This document shows positions 1-4,976 of a stretch of 5,755 nucleotides of DNA, one piece after another. Below the pieces are notes generated by a model. That model saw nothing but the letters and a program-made list of their open reading frames with translations. It had not been told where the DNA came from and ran no database searches. A program made the translations under genes and the position numbers. This DNA is from Micrococcales bacterium (lineage in GTDB: Bacteria > Actinomycetota > Actinomycetes > Actinomycetales > Dermatophilaceae), in assembly GCA_030537915.1 (NCBI GenBank), contig JAUNUZ010000172.1:1-5755 (forward strand), given 5' to 3'. Within the stretch, counting starts at the first letter, position 1. Each line of letters opens with the position of its first letter.

Positions 1-2
1 CC

Positions 3-632
3 AACGCGGCCGACCTCTCGGTGCACCGTCGCGGCTGCCTGCAGCGTGACCACCGCGGCCACGTCGACGAGCTCACGAGCATGTACGACATCGACGAGCT
101 CAAGGAGCTCGGCGGCGCGGTCGACTACGTCGTCGGCTCCAAGCCCGGCCCGGGCGTCTATGTGCTCGCCACGCACGAGGATCCCAAGCAGCGCCACTAC
201 CTCAACCTCTACAAGCTGGGAGAGGGGCCGCTCTACAGCTTCTACACGCCCTACCATCTGTGCCACTTCGAGGTGCCGAACACGATCGCTCGCGCCGCCC
301 TGCTCGGCGACGCGACGATCCGCCCGCTGGGCACGCCTCGGGTCGAGGTCATCACGGTCGCCAAGAAGGACCTCAAGGCGGGAGAGACCCTCGACGCGCT
401 GGGTGGCTACACCTACTACGGGGAGTGCGAGAAGGCGCCGATCGCGGCGGCCGAGAATCTCCTGCCGGTCGGGCTGGCGCAGGGGTGTGAGCTGACGCGC
501 GACATCGCCAAGGACGAGGCGATCTCCTACGCCGATGTCACGGTTCCCGCCGGGCGCCTAGCCGATGAGCTGCGGGCCGAGCAGGATGCGACCTTCCCGC
601 AGCCGGCCGTCGAGCCCGTCGGGGAGGTCTGA
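3..632 (+). CDS. SAF-domain NAD(P)-dependent oxidoreductase, homoserine dehydrogenase-like (3' part)
   Basis: Only the last 209 codons are in the window; the frame is open from the left edge, so the true start and the N-terminal Rossmann (NAD(P)-binding) part lie upstream. The visible part resembles predicted homoserine dehydrogenases with a C-terminal SAF domain (the COG4091 type). Signs are the stretch GPGVYVLATHEDPKQRHYLN (window codons 48-67), then LYSFYTPYHLCHFEVP and IARAALLGDATIRPLG. From about codon 115 a SAF-like domain follows (VEVITVAKKDLKAGETLD, ending near GLAQGCELTRDIAKDEAISY). Similar SAF domains occur in sialic-acid synthases and FlgA, so such genes are often mislabelled as flagellar or homoserine dehydrogenase genes. 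The stop codon overlaps the next gene's start by one base, so the two are almost certainly co-translated. Family placement is from recalled motifs. The substrate is unknown, and I would not assume real homoserine dehydrogenase activity. Confidence 0.8.
   Translation, partial: NAADLSVHRRGCLQRDHRGHVDELTSMYDIDELKELGGAVDYVVGSKPGPGVYVLATHEDPKQRHYLNLYKLGEGPLYSFYTPYHLCHFEVPNTIARAALLGDATIRPLGTPRVEVITVAKKDLKAGETLDALGGYTYYGECEKAPIAAAENLLPVGLAQGCELTRDIAKDEAISYADVTVPAGRLADELRAEQDATFPQPAVEPVGEV
621..627 (+). promoter_or_regulatory. Ribosome binding site of the lhgO-like gene
   Basis: GGGGAGG inside the last codons of the upstream gene is a near-consensus Shine-Dalgarno. It sits 4 nt before the ATG at 632 and 7 nt before a second, adjacent in-frame ATG at 635. 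The spacing favours 635 as the main initiation codon, while 632 overlaps the upstream stop (TGATG). The two choices differ by one Met. Confidence 0.6.
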
Positions 633-1912
633 TGATGGACGGCGGTTCGCAGTCGGAGGCCACGCCTGACACCCCGGTCTATGACTACGCGGTCATCGGC
701 GGGGGGATCGTCGGCTTGGCCACGGCCATCTCGCTGTTGCGCGAACGCCCCGGGTCGAGCCTGATCGTCCTGGAGAAGGAGGATGACGTCGCCCGTCACC
801 AGACGGGGCACAACAGCGGCGTCATCCACGCGGGCATCTACTACAAGCCCGGGTCGCACAAGGCGAAGCTGTGCAAGGAGGGGGCTGTTCGTACCAGAGC
901 GTTCTGCGATGAGCACAACATCCCCTACCGCAACACCGGCAAGCTCATCGTCGCCACGAACGCCGCCGAGGTCGAGCGGATGGACGCCCTGTACGAACGC
1001 GCGCTGAGCAACGAGCTCGACGTCGAAAGGATCGACGCCACCGAGCTCAAGCGTCGCGAGCCGAACATCACCGGCGTAGGCGCCATCTGGCTGACCTCGA
1101 CGGGCATCGTCGACTACAAACAGATCTGTGTGAAGATGGCCGAGGTGATCGAGCAAGGCGGCGGCTCGATTCGTCTCGGCGCGAAGGTCAGCGACATCAC
1201 CGAGTCCCTTTCCGAGGTTCGGGTGGACGTCGAGTCTGCTTCCGGCCCAACTGAGGCCGGCCGCCATGCCGCGGTTGCGTCCGAGCGGATCTTCGCCAAG
1301 CAGCTCGTGGTGTGCGGTGGAATCCAGGCCGACCGGCTCGCGACGATGGCGGGGCTGGACATCGACTTCCAGATGGTGCCCTTCCGCGGGGAGTACTACC
1401 GGCTGCCCGCAACCCGCAACGACCTCGTCGACACGCTGATCTATCCGGTGCCCGACCCGTCCCTGCCCTTCCTGGGCGTGCACCTGACGCTGATGATGGA
1501 CGGCGGCGTGACCGTCGGGCCGAATGCGGTGATGGGCTTCGCCCGCGAGGGTTACCCGAAGTGGTCGCTCAACCGGCGCGACATCGCCTCGTTCGTGCGG
1601 TTCCCCGGCTTCTGGAAGGTCGCCAGGGCACAGCTCAAGACGGGCGCCGTCGAGCAGTGGAATTCGGTCTACAAGCCGGGCTACCTCCAACTGGTCCGCA
1701 AATATTGTCCGGCGCTGTCGGTCGCGGACCTCCAGCCGGAGGAAGCGGGGATCCGTGCGCAGGCGGTCCGCAGGGACGGCTCGATGGTCGAGGACTTCCT
1801 CTTCTACGAAACCGACCGCATGACGCACGTGTGCAATGCACCGTCGCCCGCCGCGACGAGCGCCATGCCGATCGGTGACCTCATCGCCGACAAGGTGTTG
1901 TCCCGCTCCTGA
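632..1912 (+). CDS. lhgO: L-2-hydroxyglutarate oxidase-like FAD-dependent oxidoreductase
   Basis: The 426-residue protein has the usual length for the LhgO/DAO-type FAD oxidoreductases. LhgO enzymes oxidise L-2-hydroxyglutarate to 2-oxoglutarate and pass electrons on to the respiratory chain or oxygen. Residues 19-36 hold the dinucleotide-binding fold with GGGIVG at 23-28, followed by the ribose-binding acid E48 at the end of the second strand. HQTGHNSGVIHAGIYY (56-71) is the highly characteristic flavin-proximal motif. Near the C-terminus AGIRAQAVRRDG and NAPSPAATS (402-410) complete the FAD site. There is no signal peptide or membrane helix. The gene is translationally coupled to the SAF-domain oxidoreductase through TGATG. 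E. coli lhgO belongs to glutarate catabolism, but the neighbours of that pathway are not seen here, so a related 2-hydroxyacid or sugar-acid substrate is possible. The family call is firm; the exact substrate is not. The 3' end faces chitosanase gene A across 34 bp. Confidence 0.88.
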   Translation: MMDGGSQSEATPDTPVYDYAVIGGGIVGLATAISLLRERPGSSLIVLEKEDDVARHQTGHNSGVIHAGIYYKPGSHKAKLCKEGAVRTRAFCDEHNIPYRNTGKLIVATNAAEVERMDALYERALSNELDVERIDATELKRREPNITGVGAIWLTSTGIVDYKQICVKMAEVIEQGGGSIRLGAKVSDITESLSEVRVDVESASGPTEAGRHAAVASERIFAKQLVVCGGIQADRLATMAGLDIDFQMVPFRGEYYRLPATRNDLVDTLIYPVPDPSLPFLGVHLTLMMDGGVTVGPNAVMGFAREGYPKWSLNRRDIASFVRFPGFWKVARAQLKTGAVEQWNSVYKPGYLQLVRKYCPALSVADLQPEEAGIRAQAVRRDGSMVEDFLFYETDRMTHVCNAPSPAATSAMPIGDLIADKVLSRS

Positions 1913-1946
1913 TCGGTCTCGCGGGTGGGGCCCCTTCAGGCTCAGC

Positions 1947-2858
1947 TCAACAGCCGCCCATCGGGGTGATCGAATAGCGATCTGAGTAGACCGACCAGGA
2001 CAGCGGCAGCGCGAGGCGCAGGTTCCCAGAGCGCAGCCACACCCGCTGCGCCGCGCTGATGCGGCTGATGTCGCGGTGCGCCTCCTCGGCCTGCATCGCG
2101 CGGATGCGCACGTCGAGGAAGGCATGCAGATAGGTCGTTTGGTTGCCACCCTTGGCGGGCGGCTTGGCCGTGCGCAGTGCGGCCGCGCGCATCCCGTCGA
2201 AGCTGAGCGGGTCGGTGCCCGGGCCGTGCATGACCATCGCGTCGTAGTAGATGAATTGGCCGAGCCGGCCGAGGCCGTCGGCCTGCGCGGCCACGACGGC
2301 CGGCCGCAGATACATGCGGTCGGCCGCTTCGCGCTGGGCCACCTTGAAGCCAGTGGTGGCGGCTGCCTTCTTCCACGCGCCGACGAAGGCGCTGCCCAGC
2401 CCTGCCGCGGAGGAGGTGCCGTCGGCCTTCTTCAGCGCCGGCAGGAATCGGGCGAGCGGGTTGTTCGGCGTGGCCTTCGTGTAGGCCTGCGCCAGAAGCA
2501 GCATGTCGTGCGTCTTGCTCGTGAAGCCGACGATGCCGCCGGTGTAACCGCGGTTCTCCGCAGCGTTGCCCTCGACGTTGTATTCGATGTAGCCGTACTG
2601 CTTCTCCCATTGCAGACTGGAATTCTCGGCTGACGACAAGATCATCCGCGCCACCGACATGAGGTCGGCGTCACTGGTCAGACTCGCCGAAGCGGCCCAG
2701 GTGCCCGTCGCGCAGCGCGTGGTGACCGCGACTGCCCGCGATGGTGGGGCAGAAGCCGCGGTGGCGGGCGCTACCACCGACATGGCAAGGGCCCCGGAAC
2801 ACATGAGGGCGGCCCCGCAGGCCACCAGGCGACTCGTCGAACGCACCGAAACAACCAC
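1947..2858 (-). CDS. GH46 chitosanase, copy A (secreted)
   Basis: This is an endo-chitosanase of glycoside hydrolase family 46, which hydrolyses beta-1,4 bonds in chitosan outside the cell. With the GTG start at 2858 it has 303 residues. A signal peptide covers residues 1-34 (basic SVRSTSR, hydrophobic LVACGAALMCSGALAMSVV, likely cut ATA|AS), and the catalytic domain runs from about 60 to 303. Family marks are SSAENSSLQW (catalytic acid E78), RGYTGG (103-108), THDML (D118), GQFIYYDAMVMHGPG (201-215) and a YSDRYSI end. The expected catalytic Asp two residues before RGYTGG is Glu (E101), and the loop before it is about five residues longer than in the Streptomyces N174 enzyme. The frame extends upstream to an ATG at 2939, but those 27 codons are rich in codons rare in high-GC genomes (AGA, TTT, CTA, TCT, AAT) and overlap a plausible promoter, so GTG is preferred. 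The only mature cysteines are C49 and the last residue. It is about two-thirds identical to copy C after residue 120. Confidence 0.88.
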   Translation of the reverse strand: MVVSVRSTSRLVACGAALMCSGALAMSVVAPATAASAPPSRAVAVTTRCATGTWAASASLTSDADLMSVARMILSSAENSSLQWEKQYGYIEYNVEGNAAENRGYTGGIVGFTSKTHDMLLLAQAYTKATPNNPLARFLPALKKADGTSSAAGLGSAFVGAWKKAAATTGFKVAQREAADRMYLRPAVVAAQADGLGRLGQFIYYDAMVMHGPGTDPLSFDGMRAAALRTAKPPAKGGNQTTYLHAFLDVRIRAMQAEEAHRDISRISAAQRVWLRSGNLRLALPLSWSVYSDRYSITPMGGC

Positions 2859-2887
2859 ATTTCTCGACCCCGTGAATCCCCAAGAAG

Positions 2888-2917
2888 AGGTTAGGGTGCG
2901 CGCGGCCGAACAGTGAA
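2888..2917 (-). promoter_or_regulatory. Possible promoter of chitosanase A
   Basis: On the minus strand TTCACT (2917-2912) and TAACCT (2893-2888) stand 18 nt apart and resemble -35 and -10 hexamers. Transcription would begin near 2881, leaving a leader of roughly 20 nt before the GTG at 2858. This supports the shorter start and argues against the ATG at 2939, which lies upstream of the motif. The match is by eye only, and GC-rich actinobacterial promoters vary widely. Confidence 0.3.
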
Positions 2918-2962
2918 ACGTGGATCTGCGGATGTGCATGCAAGCAGGTCGTGACCCGGAGG

Positions 2963-2984
2963 CGGCCCGGGCCGATTCGGGCCG
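2963..2984 (-). terminator. GC-rich hairpin downstream of chitosanase B, possible terminator
   Basis: A perfect 7-bp inverted repeat (CGGCCCG at 2963-2969, CGGGCCG at 2978-2984) with an 8-nt loop begins about 18 nt beyond the stop of gene B. The left arm is part of a 12-bp palindrome, CGGCCCGGGCCG (2963-2974), so two alternative folds exist. There is no T-run, as is common for actinobacterial terminators. If it works, A would depend on its own promoter rather than on read-through from B. Confidence 0.35.
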
Positions 2985-3002
2985 TTCGACCCGGAAGACG
3001 AA

Positions 3003-3917
3003 TCAGCAGCCGGACGCCCCCGCAGCGGCGATGGAGTAGTGGTCGCCATAGACCGACCACGACAGCGGCAGGGCGAGGGAGAGGTTCTGCTCTCGCAGGA
3101 AGCTGGTTTGAGCGTCCAGACGGGAGGTGTCGCGGTGGCCCCTCTCGGCCTTCATTGCGACGCGACGCGCGTCGATGAACGCCTGAAGGTAGGCGGTCTC
3201 GTCGCCGCCTGCTGACGCGGGCAGCGCCTTTTCCACGGCCGCCGCGCGGATTCCGCCGAAGCTGAGCGGGTCGTCACCGGGGCCGTGCATGACGAGCGCG
3301 TCATAGTAGATGAACTGTCCCAGCCTGCCCAGACCATCCTTGCGAGCGGTCTCCACAGCCGGACGCAGGTACATGCTGTCCGCCAGATCGCGCTGGGCCT
3401 GCCCGAAGGCCGGGGTCCGCGCGGCCTGCTTCCAGGCGGTGACGAACGGGTCGCCGAGACCGTTTGCCGAGGAGGTGCCGTCGACGTCCGCCAGCGCCGG
3501 CAGGAATCGGGCGAGCGGGTTGTCCGGTGCCGCCTTGGCGTAGAGCCGCACGAGTTGCAGCATGTCGTGCGTCTTGCTCGTGAAGCCGACGATGCCGCCG
3601 GTGTAACCGCGGTTCTCCGCAGCGTTGCCCTCGACGTTGTATTCGATGTAGCCGTACTGCTTCTCCCATTGCAGACTGGAATTCTCGGCTGACGACAAGA
3701 TCATCCGCGCCACCGACATGAGGTCGGCGTCACTGGTCAGACTCGCCGAAGCGGCCCAGGTGCCCGTCGCGCAGCGCGTGGTGACCGCGACTGCCCGCGA
3801 TGGTGGGGCAGAAGCCGCGGTGGCGGGCGCTACCACCGACATGGCAAGGGCCCCGGAACACATGAGGGCGGCCCCGCAGGCCACCAGGCGACTCGTCGAA
3901 CGCACCGAAACAACCAC
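3003..3917 (-). CDS. GH46 chitosanase, copy B (A/C hybrid, secreted)
   Basis: This 304-residue GH46 endo-chitosanase starts at the same GTG as copy A. Its first 120 residues, signal peptide included, are identical to A, and everything from residue 109 on is identical to copy C; the shared junction spans residues 109-120 (IVGFTSKTHDML). It is thus an intact in-frame chimera with A's secretion signal (1-34), A's catalytic acid E78 and modified loop E101, and C's C-terminal half, including the HGPG segment and the GASGC end. C49 and C304 are the only mature cysteines. No frameshift or stop interrupts it, so it should fold if A and C do. An in-frame ATG at 3998 would add 27 residues, but those codons look non-coding. 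The gap to gene C's stop is 144 bp and carries its own promoter-like and hairpin elements. Expected activity is chitosan hydrolysis outside the cell. What the hybrid gains is unknown. Confidence 0.88.
   Translation of the reverse strand: MVVSVRSTSRLVACGAALMCSGALAMSVVAPATAASAPPSRAVAVTTRCATGTWAASASLTSDADLMSVARMILSSAENSSLQWEKQYGYIEYNVEGNAAENRGYTGGIVGFTSKTHDMLQLVRLYAKAAPDNPLARFLPALADVDGTSSANGLGDPFVTAWKQAARTPAFGQAQRDLADSMYLRPAVETARKDGLGRLGQFIYYDALVMHGPGDDPLSFGGIRAAAVEKALPASAGGDETAYLQAFIDARRVAMKAERGHRDTSRLDAQTSFLREQNLSLALPLSWSVYGDHYSIAAAGASGC
3557..3593. repeat. 37-bp recombination junction shared by genes A, B and C
   Basis: The same 37 bases occur at 2498-2534 (gene A), 3557-3593 (gene B) and 4616-4652 (gene C). 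In each they encode the residues around GFTSKTHDML of the GH46 domain. In B this stretch joins A-type sequence on its right to C-type sequence on its left. It marks the limits within which the crossover that made B must have happened. Confidence 0.9.
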
Positions 3918-3946
3918 ATTTCTCGACCCCGTGAATCCCCAAGAAG

Positions 3947-3976
3947 AGGTTAGGGTGCGCGCGGCCGAACAGTGAA
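3947..3976 (-). promoter_or_regulatory. Possible promoter of chitosanase B
   Basis: This is an exact copy, 1059 bp away, of the motif upstream of gene A: TTCACT, 18 nt, TAACCT on the minus strand. Because the whole upstream region was duplicated, A and B should be controlled alike, whereas C has a different upstream region. Confidence 0.3.
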
Positions 3977-4021
3977 ACGTGGATCTGCGGATGTGCATGC
4001 AAGCAGGTCGTGACCCGGAGG

Positions 4022-4043
4022 CGGCCCGGGCCGATTCGGGCCG
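4022..4043 (-). terminator. GC-rich hairpin downstream of chitosanase C, possible terminator
   Basis: This is the duplicate of the hairpin at 2963-2984: 7-bp arms CGGCCCG and CGGGCCG around 8 nt, without a T-run, just after the stop of gene C. Its presence after C suggests that it belonged to C originally and was carried along behind B by the duplication. Confidence 0.35.
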
Positions 4044-4061
4044 TTCGACCCGGAAGACGAA

Positions 4062-4946
4062 TCAGCAGCCGGACGCCCCCGCAGCGGCGATGGAGTAGTG
4101 GTCGCCATAGACCGACCACGACAGCGGCAGGGCGAGGGAGAGGTTCTGCTCTCGCAGGAAGCTGGTTTGAGCGTCCAGACGGGAGGTGTCGCGGTGGCCC
4201 CTCTCGGCCTTCATTGCGACGCGACGCGCGTCGATGAACGCCTGAAGGTAGGCGGTCTCGTCGCCGCCTGCTGACGCGGGCAGCGCCTTTTCCACGGCCG
4301 CCGCGCGGATTCCGCCGAAGCTGAGCGGGTCGTCACCGGGGCCGTGCATGACGAGCGCGTCATAGTAGATGAACTGTCCCAGCCTGCCCAGACCATCCTT
4401 GCGAGCGGTCTCCACAGCCGGACGCAGGTACATGCTGTCCGCCAGATCGCGCTGGGCCTGCCCGAAGGCCGGGGTCCGCGCGGCCTGCTTCCAGGCGGTG
4501 ACGAACGGGTCGCCGAGACCGTTTGCCGAGGAGGTGCCGTCGACGTCCGCCAGCGCCGGCAGGAATCGGGCGAGCGGGTTGTCCGGTGCCGCCTTGGCGT
4601 AGAGCCGCACGAGTTGCAGCATGTCGTGCGTCTTGCTCGTGAAGCCGACGATTCCGCCGGTGTAGCCGCGGTTCTCTGCAGCGTTGCCCTCGACGTTGTA
4701 TTCGATGTAGCCGTACTGCTTCTCCCAGTCCAGGCTCGAGTTCTCCGCGGACGCCACGAGCATCCGCGCCAGAGAGGTCAGTCGCGGATCGCTGCTCAAT
4801 GTGGCCGAGGTGGTCGGCTGATCGGCGATACACCGCCTGGTGACGGTGTCGTTTCCGAAAGGGTTCAACAGAACGACGCCCGCCGCCGCGACGACGAGTG
4901 CGAGGACGACGGCGATGAGGACAAGTCGTCCAGGAGAGCGCTGCAT
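4062..4946 (-). CDS. GH46 chitosanase, copy C (membrane-anchored or secreted)
   Basis: This 294-residue protein has a GH46 domain from about residue 55 to the end. Motifs are SAENSSLDW (catalytic acid E68), RGYTGG (93-98) preceded by E91 in the expected Asp position, THDML (D108) and FIYYDALVMHGPG (192-204). Residues 8-28 (LVLIAVVLALVVAAAGVVLL) form one long hydrophobic helix after a short basic start. No clear AxA cut site precedes the charged NDTVTRRC, so it could be a signal anchor rather than a cleaved signal. Cysteines occur only at C39 and C294. The ATG at 4946 is 30 bp after the acyltransferase stop, suggesting cotranscription. GGGAGG (4965-4960) lies 13 nt upstream, rather far, and GGGAAAG (4957-4951) is at 4 nt. 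No better in-frame start exists. From residue 99 on it matches B exactly. Its N-terminal flank differs from A and B except in the catalytic loop. Confidence 0.88.
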   Translation of the reverse strand: MQRSPGRLVLIAVVLALVVAAAGVVLLNPFGNDTVTRRCIADQPTTSATLSSDPRLTSLARMLVASAENSSLDWEKQYGYIEYNVEGNAAENRGYTGGIVGFTSKTHDMLQLVRLYAKAAPDNPLARFLPALADVDGTSSANGLGDPFVTAWKQAARTPAFGQAQRDLADSMYLRPAVETARKDGLGRLGQFIYYDALVMHGPGDDPLSFGGIRAAAVEKALPASAGGDETAYLQAFIDARRVAMKAERGHRDTSRLDAQTSFLREQNLSLALPLSWSVYGDHYSIAAAGASGC

Positions 4947-4976
4947 CCGGCTTTCCCGACCTCCCGAAGATGTGAC

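Larger units (their letters stand above)
2498..4652. repeat. Perfect tandem duplication, 1059-bp period, within the chitosanase array
   Basis: Unit 1 is 2498-3556, unit 2 is 3557-4615, and a 37-bp start of a third unit is 4616-4652. Compared line by line, 2498-3593 and 3557-4652 show no mismatch over 1096 bp. On the left, identity stops at 2497/3556 (A versus T); on the right at 3594/4653 (G versus T). Each unit holds, in minus-strand order, the 3' part of a C-type chitosanase, the intergenic region with hairpin and promoter, and the 5' part of an A-type chitosanase. The edges lie at homologous codons rather than at gene ends, and there are no transposon-like termini. This fits unequal homologous recombination, not transposition. 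Confidence 0.95.

Noticed and set aside
1913..1946. Bidirectional terminator between the convergent genes, around GGGGCCCC (1927-1934)
   Set aside because: The palindrome has no loop, no adequate stem extension and no T-run on either strand.
527..2149. Long minus-strand open frame of 540 codons opposite the lhgO-like gene
   Set aside because: It is a codon-bias shadow: highly repetitive Arg/Gly/Ala/His composition, no family resemblance, and it lies opposite two well-supported genes.
2817..2828. Lipoprotein signal (LVAC) in chitosanases A and B
   Set aside because: The four residues fit a lipobox, but the hydrophobic segment lies after the Cys, not before it, and a good signal-peptidase I site follows further on.
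2859..2939. Upstream ATG at 2939 (and 3998 for copy B) as the real chitosanase start
   Set aside because: The extra 27 codons use many codons rare in this genome, no ribosome site precedes the ATG, and the shorter GTG form gives a normal-length signal peptide.
2498..4652. Transposon or insertion sequence as the cause of the repeat
   Set aside because: There is no transposase, no terminal inverted repeats and no target duplication; both edges fall at homologous codons of the same gene family.
4855..4875. GAAA/TTTC-rich inverted motif resembling a regulator box near gene C
   Set aside because: It lies inside the coding region of gene C, is imperfect, and has no counterpart upstream of A or B.
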